Origin: Paracoccus stylophorae
GTDB lineage: Bacteria; Pseudomonadota; Alphaproteobacteria; Rhodobacterales; Rhodobacteraceae
Assembly: GCF_028553765.1 (NCBI RefSeq)
Contig: NZ_CP067134.1
Span: forward strand, 1,717,001 to 1,781,000
Reading direction: 5' to 3'
DNA length: 64,000 bases
This document shows, in pieces, positions 17,215 through 26,599 of this stretch; the stretch's first letter is position 1; each line of letters starts with the position of its first letter. The notes below the pieces were generated by a model. That model saw only the letters and a list, made by a program, of their open reading frames with translations. It had not been told where the DNA came from and searched no databases. The translations under genes were made by a program, and so were the position numbers.

Positions 17215-18024
17215 ATGGATCAAACGGGGTTGTCGAACGTGCCCGACGGTCAAGACGATGACAGCACGGCGCACGGCCCGCCACAGAAGGCCACCGGCCG
17301 GCTTTTGCGGCTGGCCGATTTCGACCGCGACCGGCCGGCCCGCATCGCCGCCGGGATGCGCGCTTATTGGCAGGAACTGCGCCAGGGTCGCGCCGTGCCG
17401 GCCCGGTCCGATATCCAGCCCCACGGCATCCATCGCGCGCTGGATTACGCGTTCATCCTGGAACGGATCGCGCCGGGGGCAGCGCGGTTCAGGCTGGCCG
17501 GCCGCCATCTGATCGACCTGATGGGGATGGAGGTGCGCGGCATGCCGCTGTGCGCGTTTCTGAACCCGGCCTCGCGCGGGCGGCTGTCGGATGTGCTGGA
17601 AAGCGTGTTCAAGGCACCGCAGATTGCGGAGTTGCGCCTGCATGCCGCGCCCGATTATGCCCGCCCCGAACTGACCGCGCTGATGCTGCTGCTGCCCCTG
17701 CGCTCGGATCTGGGCGACGTGACGCGGGCCTTGGGCTGCCTGATCGCCGAGGGCGAAACCGGGTTCGCCCCGCGCCGGTTCGATCTGGTCGAGGATCGCG
17801 TCCTGCCGATCATCGAGGGCGGCAAGGTGATGGCCCCCTCACCCTCGGCGTCGGGTTTTGCCGAGGACGAAACGTCCTTTCGCCGCCCCGACAGGTCGCG
17901 CAAGCGCCCGCCGCACCGTGCCCCCGACGACCCAACCGGCCCGCAGCCCAGGATTTCAGACATAGCCGAGACGCCTGAACAGCGCCGCGCCCGCTTCAGG
18001 GTGATCCCGACCGGGGAAACGTGA
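17215..18024 (+). CDS. PAS domain protein (PAS_5 family)
   Basis: The 269-residue protein belongs to an alphaproteobacterial PAS family. The domain runs from about residue 45 to 190: MRAYWQELRQGRAVPARSDI, the aromatic/hydrophobic beta strands around YAFILERIAPGAARFRLAGR and LIDLMGMEVRGMPLCAFLNP, and a final MLLLPLRSDLGDVTRALGCL. No output domain is fused; the C-terminal 80 residues are Pro/Arg/Asp-rich and probably disordered. It may work by protein contact. The ATG at 17215 keeps the family start; the long open frame upstream is antisense to gmk. It converges on the RNase D gene with a 14-nt gap. Function unknown. Confidence 0.75.
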   Translation: MDQTGLSNVPDGQDDDSTAHGPPQKATGRLLRLADFDRDRPARIAAGMRAYWQELRQGRAVPARSDIQPHGIHRALDYAFILERIAPGAARFRLAGRHLIDLMGMEVRGMPLCAFLNPASRGRLSDVLESVFKAPQIAELRLHAAPDYARPELTALMLLLPLRSDLGDVTRALGCLIAEGETGFAPRRFDLVEDRVLPIIEGGKVMAPSPSASGFAEDETSFRRPDRSRKRPPHRAPDDPTGPQPRISDIAETPEQRRARFRVIPTGET

Positions 18025-18038
18025 CCGATGGCCCGCTT

Positions 18039-19220
18039 TTAATCCGCCGGCACGACCCGAACCGTGCCGCCCCGCGCCGACAGGGCGATTTCGCCCGCCG
18101 CCAGCCGCAGCGCATCGTGGCCGAACACCTCGGCGCGCCAGCCTTGCAGCGTCGGCAGGTCGCGTTCGCCGGTCGCGATGGCGTCCAGATCGGCCGAGGA
18201 CGCGATCAGCTTGGGCGCGACGCCCGCCGCATCGGCCTTGGCCTTCAGCAACACGCGCAGCAGATCCGACAGCGCGGCATTGCCGGGCCGGCCCGGTTCG
18301 TCCTTGCGCGGTTGCGGCGGATCCTTGGCCTCCAGCCCGGCCTTGACCGAGGCCAGGATGCCCGCCGCGATGTCGCCCTTGCGCGCATCGCGCAGCAGCA
18401 GGCGCGACCGGCCCAGATCCTCTTCCGAGGCAGGTTTGGTCGAGGCAAGCTCGATCATCGCGTCGTCCTTGAAGACCCGGCTGCGCGGGATGTCGCGTTC
18501 CTGCGCATAGGCTTCGCGAAACCGCGCCAATTCGCGCAGGATGGCCAGAAAGCGCGGCGAATTGGTGCGGGTGCGAACCTTCATCCACGCCTCTTCGGGA
18601 CGGTTGATATAGGTTTCGGGGTCCTTCAGCACGGCCATCTCTTCGGCCAGCCAGCTTTCGCGCCCGTTCCGGCGCAGTTCGGCCGCAAGGAATTCATAGA
18701 TCGCGCGAAGATGGGTGACGTCGGCCAGCGCATAGGCTTTCTGCGCATCCGACAGCGGCCGCCGCGACCAGTCGGTGAAACGCGACGACTTGTCCAGGCT
18801 GGCCTTGGCGATCTTGCGGACCAGCGTTTCATAGCCGGCCTGCTCGCCAAAGCCGCAGACCATCGCGGCCACCTGCGTGTCGAACAGCGGTTCGGGAAAC
18901 ACGCCCGCGTCGTGATGAAAGATCTCAAGATCCTGACGCGCGGCGTGGAACACCTTGACCGTGTCGCGATGGCCGAACAGGTCGTAAAGCGGTTGCAGCG
19001 ACAGCCCGCCTGCAAGCGGATCGACCAGCACCGCCTGTCCGCCCTGCCCGCCTTCGGTCGAGGCCGGCGGCAGCGCCATCTGGATCAGGCACAATCGCGA
19101 CCAATAGGTCCGTTCGCGCAGGAACTCGGTGTCCAGCGTGACATAGGGCGCGGCTTTCGCCGCCTCGCAAAAGCGGGCAAGATCTTCGGTGCGGGTGATG
19201 GTGGTGATGGTCTGGCTCAT
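18039..19220 (-). CDS. rnd: ribonuclease D
   Basis: The 393-residue 3'-5' exoribonuclease trims tRNA and other structured RNA ends. The DEDDy exonuclease domain occupies the N-terminal half: VTLDTEFLRERTYWSRLCLI (Asp-Glu), VKVFHAARQDLEIF (Asp) and KAYALADVTHLRAIYEFLA (Tyr-x3-Asp). An HRDC domain follows near residues 205-285 (FLAILRELARFREAYAQERD with SRVFKDDAMIELA). The ATG at 19220 begins the conserved sequence; further upstream sequence in the frame is unrelated. It is codirectional with tgt, 137 bp away, so tRNA-processing and tRNA-modification genes are neighbours. Confidence 0.95.
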   Translation of the reverse strand: MSQTITTITRTEDLARFCEAAKAAPYVTLDTEFLRERTYWSRLCLIQMALPPASTEGGQGGQAVLVDPLAGGLSLQPLYDLFGHRDTVKVFHAARQDLEIFHHDAGVFPEPLFDTQVAAMVCGFGEQAGYETLVRKIAKASLDKSSRFTDWSRRPLSDAQKAYALADVTHLRAIYEFLAAELRRNGRESWLAEEMAVLKDPETYINRPEEAWMKVRTRTNSPRFLAILRELARFREAYAQERDIPRSRVFKDDAMIELASTKPASEEDLGRSRLLLRDARKGDIAAGILASVKAGLEAKDPPQPRKDEPGRPGNAALSDLLRVLLKAKADAAGVAPKLIASSADLDAIATGERDLPTLQGWRAEVFGHDALRLAAGEIALSARGGTVRVVPAD

Positions 19221-19357
19221 TCGGCGCTTTCTGTCGGGCGGGTCGTCCGCCGGTGCGCCGACGCATAATCGCAGCCGCGGCGGATGAAAAGACCCGCAAG
19301 ATCGGCGGCCACGCCTTCGCGCCGATCCGCCTGCCGCCTGTCGCGCCGCGCCGCAGC

Positions 19358-20488
19358 TTACAGCGGCGGAATATCCCCCGCCGCGCGGAGCGCGTGGAAA
19401 TCGCGCACGAAATCGTCCAGCCGCCCCTCGTCGATGGCTGCGCGCAAACCCGCCATCAGGTCCTGATAATAATGCAGGTTGTGCCAGGTCAGCAGCATCC
19501 CGCTGATCATCTCGCCCGCGCGGAAGACGTGATGCAGATAGGCGCGGGAATAGCTGCGGCAGGCCGGGCAGCCGCATGCCTCATCCAGCGGGCGCGGATC
19601 GTCCTGATGGCGGGCGTTCTTGATGTTCACTTGGCCGTGGCGGGTCCAGGCCTGCCCGGTGCGCCCCGACCGCGACGGCAGGACGCAATCCATCATGTCG
19701 ATGCCGCGAACGACCGCGCCCACGATGTCGTCGGGCTTGCCCACCCCCATCAGATAGCGCGGCTTGTCCGAGGGCAGGAAACCGGGCGCGTAATCCAGCA
19801 CGCCGAACATCGCCTCCTGCCCCTCGCCCACGGCCAACCCGCCGATGGCATAGCCGTCAAAGCCGATGCCGGTCAGCGAGCGCGCGGATTCCTCGCGCAG
19901 ATCGCGCGTCACGCCGCCCTGCATGATCCCGAACAGCGCGTGTCCCGGCCGCTCGCCGAACGCGTCGCGCGACCGCTGCGCCCACCGCATCGACAGGCGC
20001 ATGGATCTGGCCACCTCGTCCTCGGTCGCGGGCAGCGCGGGACATTCGTCGAAAGCCATGACGATATCGCTGCCCAGAAGACGCTGGATCTGCATGCTGC
20101 GTTCGGGCGTCAGGTGATGCTTGCTGCCGTCGATATGGCTGGCAAAGGTCACGCCGTCCTCGGTCAGCTTGCGCAAGGGGCCCAGGCTCATGACCTGAAA
20201 CCCGCCCGAATCGGTCAGGATCGGCCGGTCCCAGTTCATGAACCGGTGCAGCCCGCCCAACCGCGCGATCCGTTCCGCGCCCGGCCGCAGCATCAGGTGA
20301 TAGGTGTTGCCCAGCAGGATGTCGGCGCCCGTCGCGCGCACCGATTCGGGCAACATCGCCTTGACCGTCGCGGCGGTGCCCACCGGCATGAAGGCCGGCG
20401 TGCGGATCTCGCCGCGCGGGGTGCGGATGACGCCGCTGCGCGCGCGCCCGTCGGCGGCGTTCAGCGTGAATGAGAAACGGTCGGACAT
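19358..20488 (-). CDS. tgt: tRNA-guanine transglycosylase (queuosine biosynthesis)
   Basis: The 376-residue enzyme exchanges guanine 34 of GUN-anticodon tRNAs for preQ1. The TIM-barrel catalytic Asp lies in [14 protein letters not shown] and the nucleophile region in [20 protein letters not shown] with [19 protein letters not shown]. The Zn site is formed by [19 protein letters not shown] (C-x-C-x2-C...H). The ATG at 20488 starts [17 protein letters not shown], the usual family N-terminus; the upstream 43 codons of the open frame are not conserved-looking. It is divergent from sufT across a 132-bp region. Confidence 0.96.
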   Translation of the reverse strand: MSDRFSFTLNAADGRARSGVIRTPRGEIRTPAFMPVGTAATVKAMLPESVRATGADILLGNTYHLMLRPGAERIARLGGLHRFMNWDRPILTDSGGFQVMSLGPLRKLTEDGVTFASHIDGSKHHLTPERSMQIQRLLGSDIVMAFDECPALPATEDEVARSMRLSMRWAQRSRDAFGERPGHALFGIMQGGVTRDLREESARSLTGIGFDGYAIGGLAVGEGQEAMFGVLDYAPGFLPSDKPRYLMGVGKPDDIVGAVVRGIDMMDCVLPSRSGRTGQAWTRHGQVNIKNARHQDDPRPLDEACGCPACRSYSRAYLHHVFRAGEMISGMLLTWHNLHYYQDLMAGLRAAIDEGRLDDFVRDFHALRAAGDIPPL

Positions 20489-20564
20489 CTGCAAACGGGC
20501 GCCTGTGGGGAAAACGCTGGCTGCATATCCGCTTTGCCCCTGTTTCGCAACGCGGCCTGCGGGG

Positions 20565-20595
20565 TAGACCCGGGGCGCGCAGTCACTTATATAAT
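20565..20595 (+). promoter_or_regulatory. sigma70-type promoter candidate for sufT
   Basis: A perfect TATAAT at 20590-20595 lies 25 bp before the sufT start. The -35 candidate TAGACC (20565-20570) is 19 bp upstream and weak, so the -10 carries most of the evidence. Confidence 0.45.
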
Positions 20596-20620
20596 TGGTC
20601 GGAATTGACAGGAACACGCC

Positions 20621-20977
20621 ATGACCGAACCGATGATGGAAGGCGCCCCTCTGATCGCCCCCTCAACCACGGACCACCCGCTTTACGAGCCCGTGGTCGA
20701 GGCCTGCAAGACGGTGTACGACCCCGAGATCCCGGTGAACATCTACGATCTGGGCCTGATCTATACGATCGACATCAACGACGTGAACGAGGTGCGCGTC
20801 ACCATGACGCTGACCGCGCCCGGCTGTCCGGTGGCGGGCGAAATGCCGGGCTGGGTCGCCGACGCGATCGAACCGCTGCCCGGCGTGAAGCAGGTCGATG
20901 TCGAGATGACGTTCCAGCCGCAATGGGGCATGGACATGATGTCCGACGAGGCGCGGCTGGAACTGGGCTTCATGTGA
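20621..20977 (+). CDS. sufT: SufT-like iron-sulfur assembly protein (MIP18/DUF59 family)
   Basis: The 118-residue single-domain protein has the MIP18 core: [20 protein letters not shown] with the DPEIP motif, [20 protein letters not shown] with the conserved Cys, and [20 protein letters not shown]. SufT helps mature Fe-S enzymes under high cluster demand. AGGAA lies 6-7 nt before the ATG at 20621. The next gene is a SufA/IscA-type carrier, which supports an Fe-S role, but no sufBCDS genes lie in the window. Confidence 0.88.
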   Translation: MTEPMMEGAPLIAPSTTDHPLYEPVVEACKTVYDPEIPVNIYDLGLIYTIDINDVNEVRVTMTLTAPGCPVAGEMPGWVADAIEPLPGVKQVDVEMTFQPQWGMDMMSDEARLELGFM

Positions 20978-20984
20978 CGCGGGG

Positions 20985-21013
20985 TTGAGACGGGGCGGCA
21001 CAGCCCCTATCTT
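20985..21013 (+). promoter_or_regulatory. sigma70-type promoter candidate for sufA
   Basis: TTGAGA (20985-20990) and TATCTT (21008-21013) are separated by 17 bp, ending 31 bp before the sufA start. It would give sufA a promoter independent of sufT. Confidence 0.45.
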
Positions 21014-21043
21014 TGTTCCGTGTCGCAACGAAAGGGTTTCGCC

Positions 21044-21418
21044 ATGTTCGCCATTCCCGGCGCCTCGCCCGTGACCATCACCCCGGCAGCCGAGCGTCAG
21101 ATCGCCCGGCTGATGTCGGGCAAGAACGCCCTTGGCCTGCGCATCGGGCTGAAAAAGGGCGGCTGTGCGGGCATGGAATACACGATGGAACTGGCCGAAA
21201 CCCGCGAGGCGAACGAAGAGGTCGTCGAACAGGGCGATGCGCGGGTGATGATTTCGCCCATGGCGCAGATGTTCCTGTTCGGGACCGAGATCGACTATGA
21301 AACCGGGTTGCTGGAATCCGGCTTCCGGTTCCGCAATCCCAATGTCACCGACGCCTGCGGATGCGGCGAATCGGTCCGCTTCGAACCGCTTGAGGGCAGC
21401 CGCGCCGAAGGCAACTGA
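21044..21418 (+). CDS. sufA: A-type iron-sulfur carrier (SufA/IscA/ErpA family)
   Basis: The 124-residue protein carries the three conserved Cys of A-type carriers: GLKKGGCAGMEY (first Cys) and TDACGCGES (C-x-C). It accepts clusters from the scaffold and hands them to apo-enzymes in the cytoplasm. The ATG at 21044 has AAGGG 8 nt upstream; a GTG at 21020 is in frame but adds non-conserved residues. It follows sufT after 66 bp. SufA is favoured over ErpA because of the SufT neighbour, but the subfamily is not certain. Confidence 0.9.
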   Translation: MFAIPGASPVTITPAAERQIARLMSGKNALGLRIGLKKGGCAGMEYTMELAETREANEEVVEQGDARVMISPMAQMFLFGTEIDYETGLLESGFRFRNPNVTDACGCGESVRFEPLEGSRAEGN

Positions 21419-21523
21419 CGCCGCCCCTTTTCCACACGCTTTTCCGTCCCTGTTGCGGCGCTATCATGATTGCGCCTTCGGTCCCGCTTGCTTAGTCCGG
21501 ACCCAACCCGAAGGAGATGGATC

Positions 21524-22273
21524 ATGGCACCACGCAAGCTGGCCGCAGGCAACTGGAAGATGAACGGCGATCTGGCCGCGCTGGAACAGGTGGATGCGCT
21601 GTGCGCAGCCCATCCAGGCCCACGCTGCGAGGTGCTGATCTGCCCGCCCGCCCTGCTGGTGCATCCGATGGTATCGCGGATCGGTGCCGGTCCGGTCGCC
21701 GTGGGCGGGCAGGATTGTCACGCCGAAATGTCGGGCGCGCATACCGGCGACATCTCGGCGGCGCAACTGAAGGATGCCGGAGCAACCCATGTGATCGTCG
21801 GCCATTCCGAACGCCGGGCCGATCACGGCGAAACCGATGCCGATGTTGCGGCCAAGGCGGCGGCGGCGCATCAGGCCGGACTGGTCGCGATCGTCTGCGT
21901 CGGCGAGACCGAGGCGCAGCGCGACGCGGGCCAGACGCTGGACGTGATCGCCGCGCAGCTGGCCGGGTCGGTGCCGCCGGGATCGGATGCCGCCAACACC
22001 GTCATCGCCTACGAGCCGGTCTGGGCCATCGGCACCGGCCGCACCCCCAGCAACGACCAGATCGCCGAGGTTCACGCCCTGCTGCGCGAACGTCTGGGCG
22101 GCGCGGTCCGCGACGGCGCGGATATGCGGCTGCTTTATGGCGGCAGCGTCAAGCCCGACAATGCCGCCACCATCTTTGCCATCGCGAATGTCGATGGCGC
22201 GCTGGTCGGCGGGGCCAGCCTGAAGGCGGACGATTTCGGCGCCATCATCGCCGCGCTGGATGCCGCCGGCTGA
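21524..22273 (+). CDS. tpiA: triosephosphate isomerase
   Basis: The 249-residue (beta/alpha)8 enzyme of glycolysis and gluconeogenesis has all catalytic elements: Asn-Lys in AAGNWKMNG, the His in VIVGHSERR, the Glu in [12 protein letters not shown], flexible loop 6 ([11 protein letters not shown]) and the phosphate-binding [11 protein letters not shown]. The ATG at 21524 has AAGGAG 7 nt upstream. It stands alone on the plus strand and ends at a strong hairpin shared with the convergent putP. Confidence 0.97.
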   Translation: MAPRKLAAGNWKMNGDLAALEQVDALCAAHPGPRCEVLICPPALLVHPMVSRIGAGPVAVGGQDCHAEMSGAHTGDISAAQLKDAGATHVIVGHSERRADHGETDADVAAKAAAAHQAGLVAIVCVGETEAQRDAGQTLDVIAAQLAGSVPPGSDAANTVIAYEPVWAIGTGRTPSNDQIAEVHALLRERLGGAVRDGADMRLLYGGSVKPDNAATIFAIANVDGALVGGASLKADDFGAIIAALDAAG

Positions 22274-22304
22274 GGCGCTTTCGGGCATCGGCCCACGCGG
22301 GAAA

Positions 22305-22330
22305 AAGGCCGACCCTGCGGGGTCGGCCTT
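22305..22330. terminator. bidirectional terminator hairpin between tpiA and putP
   Basis: AAGGCCGACCC and GGGTCGGCCTT are perfect 11-bp arms around TGCG, preceded by an A-run (22302-22306), so it suits termination of the minus-strand putP best and tpiA as well. Confidence 0.75.
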
Positions 22331-22360
22331 GTGCGTCGGATTGCGGAAACCCGTCGCGGC

Positions 22361-23836
22361 TTATCGCGACGGCTGTCCAAGGGGACGGAATTCGCCCTTG
22401 GCCTCGGTCATCATGCTGACGATCACGATGGCCAGGGCAGAGGCGATGAAGCCCGGAATGATCTCATAGACGCCCGGCCCGCCCATGAAGCTGGCATTCA
22501 GCCCGGCCCAGATCCAGACCATCACCGTCACCGCGCCCACGACCAGCCCCGCGACCGCGCCGCGCCCGGTCATGCGCGACCAGGTCAGCGACAGGATGAT
22601 CAGCGGCCCGAACGCCGCGCCGAAGCCCGCCCAGGCATGCGAGACCAGCGACAGCACGTTCGAATCCGGGTCGCGGGCGATGAAGGCCGCGACGATCCCG
22701 ACCGCCAGAACCGCCAGCCGGCCAACCAGCACCAGCGTCTTGTCGCTGGCGTCGCGATTGAGGAACAGGCGATAGAAATCCTCGGTCAGCGAGGATGACG
22801 AAACCAGCAACTGGCTGCTGACCGTGCTCATGATCGCGGCCAGCAGGGCCGCGAACAGGAAGCCCGTGACCAGCGGGTGGAACAGCAGTTCGGACAGCAC
22901 GATGAAGATCGTCTCGGGGTCCTCGATGCTGAGACCGTTGCGTTCGACATAGGCGCGTCCGAACACGCCGACCCCGATGGCCCCGATCAGCGAGATCGCC
23001 ATCCACGCCATGCCGATATTTCGCGCGGTCGGCACCTCTTCGACCCGGCGCACGGCCATGAAGCGGACGATGATATGGGGCTGCCCGAAATAGCCCAGAC
23101 CCCAAGTGACGGCGGACAGAAACCCCACCACCGTCAGGCCGCGCGTCAGCGACATGAAGTTAGGATCGACCTCGGCCAGGGTCTGGCGGGCCTGATCGAA
23201 TCCGCCGCCGCCCGGACCCATCAGCACGACCAGCGGCATGATGATCAGCGCCAGCATCATGATGCAGCCCTGCACGAAATCGGTCAGGCTGACGGCCAGA
23301 AAGCCGCCGACGACCGTATAGGCCATCACCACGCCCAGGGTCAGCCAGACGCCGGCCTGATAGCTGCCGTCGAAGGCGCTGGCGAACAGCTTGCCCCCGC
23401 CGACGAGGCCCGAGGCGGTATAGACCGCAAAGAACACCACGATCACCACCGCCGAGATCACGCGCAGCGGCAGCGCCCGCGTCGGGAACCGGTTCGCAAG
23501 AAAGCCGGGAATGGTCAGCGAGTTGTCGTAACGCTCGGTCTGTTCGCGCAGCCGCGGCGCCACGATGATCCAGTTCAGCAACGCCCCCACGAACAGGCCG
23601 ATCCCGATCCAGGCCTCGACCAGACCGGCGGCATAGAGCGCGCCCGGCAGACCCAGAAGCAGCCAGCCGCTCATGTCCGAGGCGCCGGCCGACAGGGCCG
23701 CGACGGCGGGGTGCAGGTTTCGACCGCCAAGGATGTATTCCTCGGAGTTCGAGGTTGATTTTCGCCACGCATAGACGCCGATGGCCAGCATCAGCAGGAA
23801 ATAGAGGATCAGGCTGATCCAGACTCCGATTGCCAT
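22361..23836 (-). CDS. putP: sodium/proline symporter
   Basis: The 491-residue inner-membrane protein of the sodium:solute symporter family has about 13 membrane segments. The N-terminal AIGVYAWRKSTSNSEEYILG with GGRNLHPAVAALSAGASDMS is the PutP signature and includes the Na-binding region; YTVVGGFLAVSLTDFVQGCI and the later STVSSQLLVSSSSLTEDFYR complete the family pattern. It imports L-proline with sodium. The proline catabolic enzyme PutA is encoded 13 kb away (36408-39851), not adjacent. The start ATG is at 23836. Confidence 0.95.
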   Translation of the reverse strand: MAIGVWISLILYFLLMLAIGVYAWRKSTSNSEEYILGGRNLHPAVAALSAGASDMSGWLLLGLPGALYAAGLVEAWIGIGLFVGALLNWIIVAPRLREQTERYDNSLTIPGFLANRFPTRALPLRVISAVVIVVFFAVYTASGLVGGGKLFASAFDGSYQAGVWLTLGVVMAYTVVGGFLAVSLTDFVQGCIMMLALIIMPLVVLMGPGGGGFDQARQTLAEVDPNFMSLTRGLTVVGFLSAVTWGLGYFGQPHIIVRFMAVRRVEEVPTARNIGMAWMAISLIGAIGVGVFGRAYVERNGLSIEDPETIFIVLSELLFHPLVTGFLFAALLAAIMSTVSSQLLVSSSSLTEDFYRLFLNRDASDKTLVLVGRLAVLAVGIVAAFIARDPDSNVLSLVSHAWAGFGAAFGPLIILSLTWSRMTGRGAVAGLVVGAVTVMVWIWAGLNASFMGGPGVYEIIPGFIASALAIVIVSMMTEAKGEFRPLGQPSR

Positions 23837-23945
23837 GATTTTGCCTTTCTGACTCGCGACCTCGTGATCGGCAAAGCGTGACAGATCACGGGCCCGTGTG
23901 CAAATCCCGGGCGCGTCAGGCAGGACAAATCGGCGCGGCAGGCCT

Positions 23946-25418
23946 TCAGAGGTGATAGATCCGGGCGAATTTCTCTTCCAGATAGCTCAGCAGCGGTTCG
24001 GGACCGATGGGGCCGCCGGTCGCATCCTCGATCAGGCGCCGCGCCGGGATCAGGCTGCCGTGGCGATGGACATTCTCGCGCAGCCACTCGGCACCCGGTG
24101 CGGCATCGCCTTCGGCCAGCGCGTCGTCAAGATCGGGCACCGCGGCGCGCATCGCGGCATTGAGGCAGCCGGCATAGACATTGCCCAAAGCATAGGTCGG
24201 GAAATAGCCGAACAGCCCGACCGCCCAGTGCACGTCCTGCAGGACGCCGTTCGAGGGGCGATCGACGGCCACGCCGAAATCCTTCAGGAACCGGGCGTTC
24301 CACGCCTCGACCAGATCGTCGGTGTCCAGCCTGCCGGTGATCAGGTCGCGTTCCAGATCGAAGCGCATCATGATGTGCAGATTATACTGCACCTCGTCGG
24401 ATTCGGTGCGGATATAGCCCGGCGTGACCCGGTTGACGGTGCCATAGAACGCCTCGGGGTCGGCGATGTTCAGCCCGTCGAAGGCGTCCGACATGCGATT
24501 GAACAGCCAGCCGGTGAACGCCCGGCCCCGCCCCATCTGGTTTTCATAGAGGCGGCTTTGGCTTTCATGCACGCCCATCGACACGCCCCGGCCCAGCGGC
24601 GTGAAGGCATAGTCCGAATCGATCCCCAGCTCATAGCTGGAATGCCCGACCTCGTGGATCGTCGAATAAAGGCAGTTGAACGGCTCGGGCTCGACCACGC
24701 GGGTGGTGATGCGGCTGTCCTGCCAGCGCCCGGAGCTGAACGGGTGCACCGCCACGTCCATGCGCCCGCGCGTCCAGTCATAGCCGAAGGCGGTCGCGCA
24801 GATCCGCGCCAGCCGAAGCTGGGTCTTCTGCGGAAAATGCCCGGTCAAGGGCTGGGGCTGGAAATCGGCGCCCAGCACGTCGTCGCGCAGGCCCACCAGA
24901 CGCGGCCGCATGATGTCGAAGACCTGCGCGATCTGGGCCGCCGTGGTGTCGGGTTCGTATTCCTCAAGCAGCGCGTCATACGGGTCGCCGCCATCGGCCA
25001 GCGCCGCGGCTTCCTCGCGCTTCAGCATGATGACGTGATCCAGCGTCGGCAGGAAATCCTCGGGCGTTTCGTTCGCGCGCGCCTCGGCCCAGATGCCCTG
25101 CGCCAGCGAGGTCGTCTTGGCCAGTTCGCTGGCCAGCCGCGCCGGCACCCGGCTGGCGCGGGAAAAGTCGCGGGCGATCAGATCGACGATGCGCGCCCCC
25201 ACCTCGTCCTGCGGCTCGGCCGCGGCCAGCCATTCGCCCAGACGCGGATCGGTGCGGCGGTCGTGGATCACGCTCTCCATCGCGGCCATTTCCTCGGCCC
25301 GCTGTTCGACCGCGCCGCGCGGCATCACCGTTTCCTGGTCCCATCCCAGCCGTTCGGCCACCGATGACAGCGCCTCGGTCTGGCGCTGAAAGGCGAGAAG
25401 ATCGTTGAAAACGCTCAT
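23946..25418 (-). CDS. M32 family metallocarboxypeptidase (Taq-type)
   Basis: The 490-residue, almost entirely helical cytoplasmic enzyme removes C-terminal residues broadly. The zinc motif is STIHEVGHSSYELG (H-E-x2-H), with the third ligand region in SMGVHESQSRLYENQMGRGR, and the family-specific GYFPTYALGNVYAG lies near residue 410. Length fits the family (about 490-500). Its start overlaps the ctaA stop by 4 nt (ATGA), so it is co-translated with heme A synthase, a pairing with no obvious metabolic logic. Confidence 0.94.
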   Translation of the reverse strand: MSVFNDLLAFQRQTEALSSVAERLGWDQETVMPRGAVEQRAEEMAAMESVIHDRRTDPRLGEWLAAAEPQDEVGARIVDLIARDFSRASRVPARLASELAKTTSLAQGIWAEARANETPEDFLPTLDHVIMLKREEAAALADGGDPYDALLEEYEPDTTAAQIAQVFDIMRPRLVGLRDDVLGADFQPQPLTGHFPQKTQLRLARICATAFGYDWTRGRMDVAVHPFSSGRWQDSRITTRVVEPEPFNCLYSTIHEVGHSSYELGIDSDYAFTPLGRGVSMGVHESQSRLYENQMGRGRAFTGWLFNRMSDAFDGLNIADPEAFYGTVNRVTPGYIRTESDEVQYNLHIMMRFDLERDLITGRLDTDDLVEAWNARFLKDFGVAVDRPSNGVLQDVHWAVGLFGYFPTYALGNVYAGCLNAAMRAAVPDLDDALAEGDAAPGAEWLRENVHRHGSLIPARRLIEDATGGPIGPEPLLSYLEEKFARIYHL

Positions 25419-26560
25419 CTGATGGTCCCCCTGACCGATGTTTCATGCGGGAAGCGGGCATACGCGCGGGCGCGGATGACCAGAATGAACAGCGCCACCG
25501 CACCGACCTGATGGGCCAGCGCCAGAACCAGCGGCGAGGCGTGGATCACGTTCATGATGCCCAGCCCGATCTGCACCGCGACCATGACGATCATCGCCGT
25601 GAACGCCCCGCGCGTCAGCCGGTGCGGCGACCGGCGCGCGCGCAGCCACACGACGACCGCGAAGATCGCCAGAAGATAGCCGGTCATGCGGTGGATGAAC
25701 TGCACCAACGCCGGGTTCTCGAAGAAGTTGCGCCAGCCCAGCGCACCGTCCCAGATGGCGGCGGGAATCCATTCGCCCCCCATCGTGGGCCAGCCGGTAT
25801 AGGTGCGGCCGGCGTCGATCCCCGCGACCAGCGCGCCGATCAGGATCTGCACGAAGGCAAGATGCATCAGCCCGGTCGTCATCGAGAACAGTTTGGGCTC
25901 GCCCGCCCGGCGGGCGCGGATCAGCGCCGCCTCGGACCGGCCCAGCAGCAGGACATACCACGCGATCAGCCCAAGGATCAGGAACGCGATGCCCAGATGC
26001 GTGGCCAGTCGATACGACGCCACCCGCGTCATGCCGTCGACCAGACCGGAACTGACCATCCACCAGCCGATCGCGCCCTGAACGCCGCCCAGCACGCCGA
26101 TGCCCAGCAGGCGCGGCGTCCAGCCGGCGGGAATCCGGCGCGTGACCAGAAAGCCCAGGAACCCGGCCGCCCAGACCAGCCCGATCAGCCGCCCCAGCAG
26201 GCGATGCGACCATTCCCACCAATAGATCCGCTTGAACCCCGCCAGGTCCATGTCGGGATTGACCTGCGCGAATTGCGGGATCTGGCGATAGGCGTCGAAT
26301 TCCGCCTGCCAGTCGGCCTGCGACATCGGCGGCAGGCTGCCCGTGACCGGCGCCCATTCGGTGATCGACAGCCCCGATCCGGTCAGCCGCGTCGCCCCGC
26401 CCAGCGCGATCATCGCCGCGACCGTCGCGAACAGAACGATCAGCCACAGCCGGATCGCCCGGCGCGCACCTTTCGGCGCGGCGTCGATCATGCCGGTCCG
26501 GGTGACGGGGCGGCTGGCGGTCTGGTCGGACACTTCCTCGAAAACGGGACGCTTGGCCAA
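25415..26560 (-). CDS. ctaA: heme A synthase (COX15/CtaA)
   Basis: The 381-residue protein oxidises the C8 methyl of heme O to give heme A for aa3-type cytochrome oxidase. It has eight membrane segments with the conserved heme-ligating His and surrounding motifs: ATRLTGSGLSITEW in the first loop, IYWWEWSHRLLGRLIGL, ATHLGIAFLILGLIAWYVLL, QFIHRMTGYLLAIF and a final LAHQVGAVALFILV. It is the long alphaproteobacterial/mitochondrial type. A 42-nt gap separates it from the upstream trmJ stop. ctaB and cox genes are not in the window. Confidence 0.95.
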   Translation of the reverse strand: MAKRPVFEEVSDQTASRPVTRTGMIDAAPKGARRAIRLWLIVLFATVAAMIALGGATRLTGSGLSITEWAPVTGSLPPMSQADWQAEFDAYRQIPQFAQVNPDMDLAGFKRIYWWEWSHRLLGRLIGLVWAAGFLGFLVTRRIPAGWTPRLLGIGVLGGVQGAIGWWMVSSGLVDGMTRVASYRLATHLGIAFLILGLIAWYVLLLGRSEAALIRARRAGEPKLFSMTTGLMHLAFVQILIGALVAGIDAGRTYTGWPTMGGEWIPAAIWDGALGWRNFFENPALVQFIHRMTGYLLAIFAVVVWLRARRSPHRLTRGAFTAMIVMVAVQIGLGIMNVIHASPLVLALAHQVGAVALFILVIRARAYARFPHETSVRGTIR

Positions 26561-26599
26561 TTTCGGCTCCTTCTGGGGTCGGCGGAGGTTAGGTCGCGT